The position numbers and the translations under genes were made by a program. From positions 1-6,461 of the forward strand of contig JAOQAL010000781.1 of NCBI GenBank assembly GCA_025963615.1: a DNA stretch of 6,461 bases, read 5' to 3'. Below, in pieces: positions 1 through 6,138 of the stretch. This stretch comes from Chitinophagaceae bacterium. Its GTDB lineage: Bacteria; Bacteroidota; Bacteroidia; Chitinophagales; Chitinophagaceae. The notes under the pieces are model-generated. The model worked only from the letters and a program-made list of their open reading frames with translations. It did no database searches and had not been told where the DNA came from. Within the stretch, counting starts at the first letter, position 1; every line of letters starts with the position of its first letter.

Positions 1-658
1 ATTGCCCTGTTAACTTTTCAATAATCAATGCGAGCAATACATAGTTGGTATTGGAATAACTGAATCTTCTATTGGGTTGCGCTTCTTTATTGGGTTTGTT
101 AGTAAAAAGAGAATTTAAAACATCCTGGTTAGTCGCCATTTTGGTTTTATCCCATTTCATCGCCTCCAGATAATGAACATAATTAGGCAGTCCGCTGCGA
201 TGATTTAAAAGAGTTTTAACAGTCACGCCAGGGTAAGGAAATCCAGGGAAAAATTTGCCTAACGTATCCTGGAGAGCTAGTTTGCCTTGTTGCACCAATT
301 GCAAAACAGCCATTCCTGTAAATGTTTTTGAAGCCGAAGCAATGTGCATGGGGGTTTCGGAAGTCAGGGAATCTTTAAGCCGCAGGTCGCGGAAACCCTT
401 GTAATTTTCATAAACAATGTTCCCGTTTTTTGCTACGAGTATTCCCCCATTAAATCCTTTATTTAATAACCGGGCATCAAAATACTTTTTCAGTAAATCA
501 TGATAAAAGAGATACTCCCGGGTGCTGAGTTTGCCAATATTCGATGATACTTTCCGTATGGTATCTTCTTTGGGAGTGGGGGTTGTCTGCTGGCTTAATG
601 AGTTACAGCCACTTACAAAAAATGTAATAACGATGATAGCGTATAAGATGGTTTTCAA
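1..658 (-). CDS. Serine hydrolase lipoprotein, beta-lactamase/PBP fold (partial, C-terminus off window)
   Basis: Reading the minus strand from a TTG at 658 gives 219 uninterrupted codons that run off the left edge, so only the N-terminal half or so is present. Residues 1-18 form a lipoprotein signal: a K2 charge, a hydrophobic core and the lipobox V-S-G-C18, so the protein is probably anchored to an envelope membrane. The fold is that of the class C beta-lactamase / D-Ala-D-Ala carboxypeptidase-like hydrolases (Pfam Beta-lactamase). The SxxK nucleophile motif is S108-A-S-K111, the family block LNHRSGLPNY spans 151-160, and the second motif Y201-S-N203 is present. The third motif (KTG-like) would lie beyond the window. 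No in-frame ATG precedes the lipobox and an in-frame TAA lies upstream, so TTG is the best start although it is rare. The family includes peptidases, esterases and beta-lactamases, so the substrate cannot be named. It is divergent from serA. Confidence 0.85.
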   Translation of the reverse strand, partial: MKTILYAIIVITFFVSGCNSLSQQTTPTPKEDTIRKVSSNIGKLSTREYLFYHDLLKKYFDARLLNKGFNGGILVAKNGNIVYENYKGFRDLRLKDSLTSETPMHIASASKTFTGMAVLQLVQQGKLALQDTLGKFFPGFPYPGVTVKTLLNHRSGLPNYVHYLEAMKWDKTKMATNQDVLNSLFTNKPNKEAQPNRRFSYSNTNYVLLALIIEKLTGQ

Positions 659-666
659 AGGGATTC

Positions 667-674
667 TATTTTTG
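667..674 (+). promoter_or_regulatory. Possible -7 element for serA
   Basis: The plus strand reads TATTTTTG, an exact TAnnTTTG match about 90 nt upstream of the serA ATG at 764. I see no convincing TTG at the -33 spacing, and A/T-rich DNA produces such matches by chance. A one-mismatch copy (GATATTTG, 749-756) lies closer to the ATG and would give an almost leaderless mRNA. Treat this as a weak call. Confidence 0.22.
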
Positions 675-684
675 AGGTTATGGG

Positions 685-692
685 CAAAGGTA
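685..692 (-). promoter_or_regulatory. Bacteroidota-type -7 promoter element for the serine hydrolase gene
   Basis: The minus strand reads TACCTTTG here, an exact match to the Bacteroidota sigma-factor -7 consensus TAnnTTTG. A TTA, two of three bases of the -33 TTG, lies 21 nt upstream at 714-716. The predicted transcription start near 678 gives a leader of about 20 nt before the TTG start at 658. The assignment rests on consensus and spacing only. Confidence 0.45.
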
Positions 693-763
693 TCCCATGC
701 TTTAGAAAGAACGTAATATTTAGCACTTTATTTTTCCCTACTTATCCAGATATTTGCAGAATT

Positions 764-1999
764 ATGGAAGCAGAAAAAACGAGTTACCCCAAAGAAAAAG
801 TCCGCATACTATTTTTAGAGAATATCAGTGACACGGCCGTAAAAAACTTCAGACAAAATGGGTACACAAAAATTGAAAAAATTTCAAAAGCTCTTACCGA
901 AACTGATCTGATCCGTGAGATAAAAGATGTGCATATACTGGGCATCCGTTCCAAAACAAAGATAACCGCGAATGTATTGGAGGCCGCGAAGAAGTTGCAG
1001 TCCATTGGTTGCTTTTGTATCGGTGTTAACCAGGTTGATTTGAAAACGGCTACGCAACGGGGGGTCACTGTTTTCAACGCTCCTTATTCCAATACCCGAT
1101 CCGTGGCGGAATTGGTCATTGGCGCCGCCATCATGCTCATACGCCGCATACCCGATAAAAATAAAGCGGCCCATGAAGGGATCTGGATGAAAGAAGCCAA
1201 GGGCAGTTATGAACTACGGGGGAAAACACTCGGTATTATTGGTTATGGAAATATCGGGTCGCAGGTAAGTGTATTGGCGGAAGGAATGGGAATGAAAGTC
1301 AGGTTTTATGATGTAGAGACTAAACTGCCACTGGGGAATGCTGAAGATGCGCGTTCCTTAAAAGAACTGGTAGGCAATTCCGATGTGATTACCCTGCATG
1401 TGCCTGACACGGCGCAAACAAAAAATTTTATTAATAAAAACGTCCTGAAAAATTTCAAGAAGGGTTCCATACTTATAAATTATGCAAGGGGTGAAGTGGT
1501 CGATCTTGACGCGTTACGTAAATGTATAATTGACGAACAGATCGGTGGCGCGGCGATTGATGTATTCCCCTGGGAGCCTGAAAAAAATGGCGATCGGTTT
1601 GAAACGCCAATCCAGAATTTGCCCAATGTAATTTTAACACCCCATATCGGAGGTTCTACCGAAGAGGCGCAACAAAATATCGGCGAAGACGTTAGTGTTA
1701 AGCTGTTTAATTACCTGGAGAAAGGTATTACATTCGGATCGCACACGGTACCGGGTCTGTCATTGCCGCCACAGGAAAAAGGACATCGCATCCTGCATAT
1801 TCATAAGAATGTGCCGGGAGTTTTATCAGAAATCAATACGCAACTTTCAAAATATAATATTAATATACTGGCCCAGTATTTGAAAACGAATGATGATATC
1901 GGGTATGTAGTATTAGATGTTGACAGAAAGCTCTCCTCAACAGCATTTCAATTGCTCAGGGGTGTGAAAGAAACGATTAAAGTGAGAATGCTTTATTAA
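764..1999 (+). CDS. serA: D-3-phosphoglycerate dehydrogenase, long ACT-domain type
   Basis: Oxidises 3-phosphoglycerate to 3-phosphohydroxypyruvate with NAD+, the first step of L-serine synthesis, in the cytoplasm. The 411-residue product is collinear with the 410-residue E. coli enzyme. The substrate-binding segment includes GIRSKT (60-65) and NAPYSNTRSVAEL (105-117). The Rossmann NAD motif is G160-Y-G-N-I-G165, with D183 positioned for the NAD ribose. The catalytic set R242, E271 and H294 is intact (PHIGGST at 293-299). The C-terminal ACT domain (about 340-411) keeps H347, N349 and N367, matching the E. coli serine-binding residues, so feedback inhibition by serine is expected. The frame stays open up to an ATG at 680, but that adds 28 residues with no counterpart in E. 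coli SerA and overlaps the divergent promoter region. ATG 764 is therefore preferred. The next gene begins 8 nt after the stop, suggesting an operon. No serC is adjacent. Confidence 0.96.
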   Translation: MEAEKTSYPKEKVRILFLENISDTAVKNFRQNGYTKIEKISKALTETDLIREIKDVHILGIRSKTKITANVLEAAKKLQSIGCFCIGVNQVDLKTATQRGVTVFNAPYSNTRSVAELVIGAAIMLIRRIPDKNKAAHEGIWMKEAKGSYELRGKTLGIIGYGNIGSQVSVLAEGMGMKVRFYDVETKLPLGNAEDARSLKELVGNSDVITLHVPDTAQTKNFINKNVLKNFKKGSILINYARGEVVDLDALRKCIIDEQIGGAAIDVFPWEPEKNGDRFETPIQNLPNVILTPHIGGSTEEAQQNIGEDVSVKLFNYLEKGITFGSHTVPGLSLPPQEKGHRILHIHKNVPGVLSEINTQLSKYNINILAQYLKTNDDIGYVVLDVDRKLSSTAFQLLRGVKETIKVRMLY

Positions 2000-2007
2000 A
2001 TCCGACA

Positions 2008-3324
2008 ATGGCAAACGACACAATTAAAAATTTATTGGAAGCATTGCAGCTATCTCCTGACAATGTTCCGTTGCGCCTGCATGTAGCAGACCTTTTACTG
2101 AATGATCAAAAGTATGAAGAGGCCGGGCAGCAGTTCCGGGAGGTTTTGAAAAAAAGTTATGGGAATGCGAGAGCCCAGTTAGGGCTAGCGAACTGTTATT
2201 TTAATACAGAAAAATATTCTGCTGCCATTATTATTTACGAACAGTTGCCTGATAAGCTATCTACGGAGGACCGGGTTCGTTATGTAAAATGCCTGGTAAA
2301 AGAAAATTCTTTACAACAGGCCATAGAAGTGTACCAGAAAATACTGGCGATGGATCCGCTTTTCAGCGATGAAGAGATTGATAGTTATTTACGGTTGCCA
2401 TCCTCCTCCCTGGGCGATGAATTAACAGAAGATGACTTTGATGAAGACAGTTCTTATTTCATGGAAAAGCCGAAATGGAAATTCCAGGATGTAGGCGGAA
2501 TGCAGCGTGTAAAAGAAGAAATATCGATCAAGATCATTCAGCCATTAAAGAACCCGGATCTCTATAAAGCATTCGGGAAGAAAACCGGTGGCGGCATTTT
2601 ATTATATGGACCACCCGGTTGCGGTAAAACATTTATTGCCAAAGCGACTGCCGGAGAAATCGATGCCAAGTTTATTAATATCGGGTTGCATGATATACTG
2701 GATATGTGGGTAGGCAATAGTGAAAAAAATCTGCATGAAATTTTTGAGATGGCCCGCCGCAATACACCCTGTGTATTGTTTTTTGATGAAGTTGATGCCA
2801 TCGGCGCCAGCCGCAGCGATCTGAAACAATCCGCCATGCGGCATGTTATTAACCAGTTTTTAGCGGAGCTGGATGGCGTTGAATCGGATAATGAAGGGGT
2901 CTTAATCCTTGCGGCTACCAATGCTCCGTGGAGTGTTGATCCGGCCTTCCGTCGCCCGGGCCGTTTTGATCGTATCATTTTTGTTGAACCGCCTGACGAG
3001 GCTGCCCGCAAAGACATCTTAAAATCAATACTGGCAGGCAAACCAGTTGGCGATATCGATACCGCGAAAATTGCCGCAGCCGCCCAGGAATATTCCGGTG
3101 CCGATCTGCATGCAGCCATTGATATAGCCGTGGAAGATAAATTAAGAGAATCCATGAGCAAGGGAAGTATACAGCCTCTTACTACAAAAGATTTGTTGAA
3201 AGCGGTTAAACAACATCGCCCTACAACTGTGGAGTGGTTTTCATCGGCCCGCAATTACGCATTGTATGCAAATGAATCAGGTTTATACGACGACATTCTG
3301 AAGTACCTGAAAATAAAAAAATAA
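2008..3324 (+). CDS. TPR-AAA+ ATPase (classic AAA clade, Vps4/katanin/p97-like)
   Basis: A 438-residue, soluble-looking ATPase with no signal peptide or membrane segment. Residues about 5-119 form roughly three TPR-like helical hairpins (e.g. YEEAGQQFREVL, 36-47). An acidic linker follows (about 136-150, rich in D and E), then the AAA domain from about 157, starting with the typical WKFQDVGGM entry. Walker A is G201-PPGCG-K207-T208. Pore loop 1 is M233-W-V-G236. Walker B is VLFFDE (256-261), with D260 and E261. Sensor 1 is N305. The arginine fingers are R316 and R319 in RRPGRFD, and the GAD sensor-2 motif is 364-366. All residues needed for hexamer formation, ATP hydrolysis and threading are present. 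The C-terminal tail (RPTTVEW at 404-410, then an aromatic helix) resembles the Vps4/katanin group. From its family it should unfold or remodel proteins. The substrate is unknown, and the TPR part presumably selects a partner. It lies 8 nt after serA and abuts the TPR membrane gene. Confidence 0.9.
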   Translation: MANDTIKNLLEALQLSPDNVPLRLHVADLLLNDQKYEEAGQQFREVLKKSYGNARAQLGLANCYFNTEKYSAAIIIYEQLPDKLSTEDRVRYVKCLVKENSLQQAIEVYQKILAMDPLFSDEEIDSYLRLPSSSLGDELTEDDFDEDSSYFMEKPKWKFQDVGGMQRVKEEISIKIIQPLKNPDLYKAFGKKTGGGILLYGPPGCGKTFIAKATAGEIDAKFINIGLHDILDMWVGNSEKNLHEIFEMARRNTPCVLFFDEVDAIGASRSDLKQSAMRHVINQFLAELDGVESDNEGVLILAATNAPWSVDPAFRRPGRFDRIIFVEPPDEAARKDILKSILAGKPVGDIDTAKIAAAAQEYSGADLHAAIDIAVEDKLRESMSKGSIQPLTTKDLLKAVKQHRPTTVEWFSSARNYALYANESGLYDDILKYLKIKK

Positions 3325-4578
3325 ATGGCTGAGATTACAGGCTATCTTGACCGGGCGAATTTACTGCTGAACCAGGGAAGACCGAAAGAGGCTGGCGATT
3401 GGGTGAGAAAAGTGCTGGAAGCAGAACCTGAAAATGATTATGCTTTATCTGTTTTAAGCCGATGCTATTTAAATACCAAAGAATTTGACAAAGGGATTGA
3501 TGTAATAAAGAAAGCGATCCATATTGATCCCACCGAGCCACATTATCATTACCTCGCGGCTTTTGGTTATTACCAGAAAAATGAACGGGATCTTGCCCAA
3601 AAGTACCTGCAACAGGCCATTCAACTGAATCCTTATTATGCTGAGTATTTTGGATTATTGGCCTATTTATGTTTAGATAGAAATGATTTTAAAGAAGCAT
3701 TGAAAAATGCTGACCAGGGTCTCTCGGTTGATTCCGAAAATATTACCTGCCTGAATGCCCGGTCAACCGCACTGAATAAACTGAAATTGACCGATGATGC
3801 TATTGCAACCATGCAAAATGCATTGGCCATGGATCCTGATAACGAATTTACCCATGTAACCATGGGTTGGAATTTTTTAGAAAAGGGAAAACATAAAAAT
3901 GCCGCCATGCATTTCCGGGAAGCGTTGCGCATTAACCCGGACTATCAAAATGCAAAAGTTGGATTAAAGGAAGCGCTGAAGTCAAAAATAGCGCCTTACC
4001 GGTGGTTGTTGCAGTATGGATTTTGGTTACGGAATAAAGGCAAGCAATTCCGGTGGGGTTTTATAATCGCGATTTTTATAGGGGTCCGGATCATCATTGC
4101 GTTGAGCCACGAAACACCGGGATTTGAGAAAATCGGGATCCTGGTAGCGGCTCTTTACTTTTTAATGGTGGCCACTTCCTGGATTATTAATCCCTTGGCC
4201 AATGTGTTTCTTCTATTGCATAAAGAAGGTAAATATGCTTTAACTGATTCGGAGAAATGGAATGCCATTGCTTTTGCCGGTTGTATCCTTGCAGGAGCCG
4301 GGGTCATCTGCCTTACTGCGTTTACGGGGGATCGGGATCAATCGGCGGACTACCTGGTAAGCGGGCTCATCCTGGTGTCTCTTTGCATCCCGATGGGACA
4401 TATGAATTTCCCGGTCAAACTAAAGCGGAATTCTTTTTCTCAATGGATCGAGATTGCTTTGATCGTTTTCGCCCTCGCGTCGGTGATCTGTGCCTTGACC
4501 GGTTTTAGCGCTATAGCGATTGTTTTTACTATTTATTTGGTGCTGTTTGTAATATACACCTGGGCCAAAGCTTTCTGA
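3325..4578 (+). CDS. TPR protein with polytopic membrane C-terminus, partner candidate of the AAA+ ATPase
   Basis: A 417-residue protein of unrecognised specific family. The first half is an unusually regular TPR superhelix: six units in exact 34-residue register, approximately residues 4-37, 38-71, 72-105, 106-139, 140-173 and 174-207. Each ends in a xDP/xNP turn, with prolines at 35, 69, 103, 171 and 205; the fourth unit has S137 instead. A basic, aromatic stretch (219-243) leads to about six hydrophobic helices, near 245-261, 270-298 (long, broken at P290), 313-334, 343-361, 373-393 and 396-415. No signal peptide is present, so the TPR half is probably cytoplasmic, docked on the inner membrane. 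The ATG immediately follows the TAA of the ATPase gene, so translation is probably coupled. The unit-2 segment CYLNTKEFDKGI resembles CYFNTEKYSAAI of the ATPase TPR region, which hints at a shared ligand or origin. No enzymatic motif was seen. Confidence 0.85.
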   Translation: MAEITGYLDRANLLLNQGRPKEAGDWVRKVLEAEPENDYALSVLSRCYLNTKEFDKGIDVIKKAIHIDPTEPHYHYLAAFGYYQKNERDLAQKYLQQAIQLNPYYAEYFGLLAYLCLDRNDFKEALKNADQGLSVDSENITCLNARSTALNKLKLTDDAIATMQNALAMDPDNEFTHVTMGWNFLEKGKHKNAAMHFREALRINPDYQNAKVGLKEALKSKIAPYRWLLQYGFWLRNKGKQFRWGFIIAIFIGVRIIIALSHETPGFEKIGILVAALYFLMVATSWIINPLANVFLLLHKEGKYALTDSEKWNAIAFAGCILAGAGVICLTAFTGDRDQSADYLVSGLILVSLCIPMGHMNFPVKLKRNSFSQWIEIALIVFALASVICALTGFSAIAIVFTIYLVLFVIYTWAKAF

Positions 4579-4638
4579 AACATGGAATTCTTCGCCATAA
4601 TTATTGAAAATTTCCATCGGGCGATATCGTTCGTACAT

Positions 4639-4684
4639 ACCAGTTATATAGCGATCTGCCCGCGAAAGCAGAACCTGGTTTTTC
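4639..4684 (+). terminator. Possible terminator of the serA-ATPase-TPR run
   Basis: A nested hairpin lies about 60 nt after the TPR gene stop. The outer arms are ACCAG (4639-4643) and CTGGT (4675-4679), the inner arms TCTGC (4655-4659) and GCAGA (4668-4672), and a short T run follows (4679-4683). Stems are only 5 bp with unpaired bases between them, so this is a weak candidate in the 124-nt gap between convergent genes. Nothing better was seen in that gap. Confidence 0.25.
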
Positions 4685-4702
4685 AATGCCGCCGTTGATT
4701 CG

Positions 4703-5212
4703 CTACGTTTTTTTGAGAATTTTTTTTGCCCGGGAACGGAAGGCAGCAGATTCATAATCCCAGCGTTCTTCAATAACCAATTTCAATTCATTTCTAATTT
4801 CAGGGTACTGGTGGGAAAGATTTTCCAGGATGGTTAATGAAAATGCTTTAATAGCAACAGCCTCATCCGGGGAAGCAATATAACGGAAACAGGTATCCAT
4901 TACTTCACCATGAAATTTTTCCGGGATTTGTATTTGCTGCAAGAACCTGACTGTATTTCTTTTTACCGCATCATGAATTGCGGGTTTCTTCAGGTTCTTT
5001 ATCAGCCTGGCAAAATGTTTCTTAACCAGCGGAGGATGATTAATAACAGCACAACCCAGTGGCCAGGCAGCCCGCTGAACAACCCGGTATTCGTCATGCA
5101 GGAAAAGCTGCAACAGGTCATTAAAGCGTTGCTGGTCGCTCCCGATCCATTTCAGGATCCGCTCACAGTTGGCTTTTGAATGTTCTTTGAGTAGCTGTTC
5201 CCGCAAGTTCAT
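4703..5212 (-). CDS. Small HEAT-repeat-like alpha-helical protein, function unknown
   Basis: A 169-residue, apparently all-helical protein without signal peptide or membrane segment. HEAT-like B-helices recur at about 42-54 (with VVQRAAW, the usual D...VRxxAA pattern, preceded by D40-E41), 82-94, 117-132 and 155-167. The protein therefore probably forms a short superhelical binding scaffold. Small HEAT-like proteins of this kind are, as I recall, sometimes labelled adenylosuccinate lyase in Bacteroidota annotations. None of that enzyme's signature motifs are visible here, so that name should not be used. The start is ATG at 5212, with no clear Shine-Dalgarno site, and the stop is TAG at 4705-4703. 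It lies 120 nt downstream of the Bax inhibitor-1 gene on the same strand, but a terminator separates them, so it probably has its own promoter in the A/T-rich 5213-5277. Two A runs (7 and 8 nt on the coding strand) sit in the last dozen codons. Confidence 0.75.
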   Translation of the reverse strand: MNLREQLLKEHSKANCERILKWIGSDQQRFNDLLQLFLHDEYRVVQRAAWPLGCAVINHPPLVKKHFARLIKNLKKPAIHDAVKRNTVRFLQQIQIPEKFHGEVMDTCFRYIASPDEAVAIKAFSLTILENLSHQYPEIRNELKLVIEERWDYESAAFRSRAKKILKKT

Positions 5213-5277
5213 GCTATGAATTTATTTTAAAATTTGCTCCTAAAATAGCTGGCTTTTTTTATTTTTTACAAATGAAG

Positions 5278-5307
5278 AAATAAAAAAGGCGGCCCCTGGC
5301 CACCTTT
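5278..5307 (-). terminator. Intrinsic terminator of the Bax inhibitor-1 gene
   Basis: On the minus strand the arms AAAGGTGGCC and GGCCGCCTTT (5307-5285) form a 10-bp stem with one U-G wobble and a 3-nt loop. A T-rich tail follows directly: TTT of the stem continues into TTTATTT down to 5278. It lies 26 nt after the stop of the Bax inhibitor-1 gene. It is a textbook rho-independent shape and separates that gene from the HEAT-like gene. Confidence 0.8.
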
Positions 5308-5332
5308 GAAAAAATAAATTGAGTGAAATGAA

Positions 5333-6088
5333 TTAATCCCTTCTGTTGCCGAATAAGCGTAAAATGAAAAGGAAAAGGTTGATAAAATCCAGGTAGAGGG
5401 TTAAGGCACCCATGATCGATCTTTTTTTAACTTCAACAGCAGGTGCGCCTTCATATTCAATTCCTTGACCAATATGTTTTAATTTTTGAACATCATAGGC
5501 TGTTAATCCAGTAAATACCATGACACCGATAAAGCTGATAATATAATCCATGGTACCGTTTTGAAGGAATAAATTGATCAGCGAAGCGATGATGATACCG
5601 ATGAGGCCCATCATCATGATGCGGCCAAAGGAGGTAAGGTCCTTATTGGTTGTATAACCCATTACAGCCATAACGCCGAACATCGCGGCAGCAGATAAGA
5701 AACAGCCCAGTACGGAACCCGGTGTATACTGAAGCAGGATAAAGCTGAAGCTGATGCCGGTAATAGCGGAATAGAGAATAAAAAGCATCAGGAGAACCGG
5801 AGCGGAAAGCCTGGCATAGCCGAAAGACATTAGTAGTACGAAACCCAGGGGTGCGAACATGACGATATAACCCAGGGCATTCAAACCTCCGGTAGTTTGA
5901 TTAATTAAATAAGCCATCAATTCCGTGTTGTTAGCGAATAGATAAGCGAACAAGGCGGATACGGCCAGCGCAATAAACATATAAGAAAAAACATTCGCCA
6001 TAAATTTCTTGACGCCTGTTTGTTCTGCAGCCTGCGATATAGTATAATTTGTAATTGGCGTGCTGCGATTCTGTAAATCCATTTTCAT
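5333..6088 (-). CDS. Bax inhibitor-1 family (BI-1/YccA/YetJ-like) integral membrane protein
   Basis: A 251-residue polytopic protein of the bacterial BI-1 / TMBIM-like family, located in the cytoplasmic membrane. After a polar N-terminus (1-30) about seven membrane helices can be read, near 33-52, 70-90, 95-119, 123-145, 155-175, 180-198 and 226-246. Family hallmarks include ITGISFSFI (109-117), GYTTNKDLTSFG (144-155), LTAYDVQKLK (195-204) and the C-terminal LYLDFINLFLFILRLFGNRRD region (231-251). D199 and D234 probably correspond to the paired aspartates that control pH-sensitive calcium leak in Bacillus YetJ; YccA-type relatives instead affect FtsH proteolysis. Which role applies here is not visible. 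Length is normal for the family. The ATG at 6088 follows a Bacteroidota promoter by a short leader; an in-frame ATG two codons later (6082) is an alternative start. A terminator follows, so it is probably monocistronic. Confidence 0.95.
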   Translation of the reverse strand: MKMDLQNRSTPITNYTISQAAEQTGVKKFMANVFSYMFIALAVSALFAYLFANNTELMAYLINQTTGGLNALGYIVMFAPLGFVLLMSFGYARLSAPVLLMLFILYSAITGISFSFILLQYTPGSVLGCFLSAAAMFGVMAVMGYTTNKDLTSFGRIMMMGLIGIIIASLINLFLQNGTMDYIISFIGVMVFTGLTAYDVQKLKHIGQGIEYEGAPAVEVKKRSIMGALTLYLDFINLFLFILRLFGNRRD

Positions 6089-6106
6089 TTAAGATTTAGT
6101 GAGGCA

Positions 6107-6138
6107 CAAAGATATTACAAGTATCAATTGGTCTGCAA
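6107..6138 (-). promoter_or_regulatory. Bacteroidota-type promoter of the Bax inhibitor-1 gene
   Basis: On the minus strand, TATCTTTG (6114-6107) matches the -7 consensus TAnnTTTG exactly. A TTG (6138-6136) lies 21 nt upstream, a normal -33 spacing. Transcription would start near 6100, leaving a leader of about a dozen nt before the ATG at 6088. This is the best promoter in the window. Confidence 0.6.

Noticed and set aside
680..763. Upstream in-frame ATG extending serA by 28 residues
   Set aside because: The extra residues have no counterpart in E. coli SerA, and ATG 764 gives 411 residues with catalytic residues offset by only two from E. coli. The extension also overlaps the divergent promoter region.
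2562..3254. Long minus-strand open frame (230 codons) opposite the AAA domain
   Set aside because: It lies entirely antisense to a well-supported ATPase, with low-complexity S/A/P/R composition typical of a shadow frame.
4582..4617. ATGGAA/TTCCAT inverted arms after the TPR gene as a terminator
   Set aside because: The arms are short, the loop is about 20 nt or more, and no T run follows.
4420..4773. Minus-strand 117-codon open frame as an independent gene
   Set aside because: It starts inside the HEAT-like gene in another frame and ends antisense within the TPR membrane gene. It has no leader or recognisable motif. It is kept only as a possible slippage extension.
5220..5277. A clear promoter for the HEAT-like gene
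   Set aside because: The region is A/T-rich and contains only a one-mismatch TAnnTTTG (TTCATTTG on the minus strand, near 5265-5272) without a TTG at proper spacing, so no call was made.
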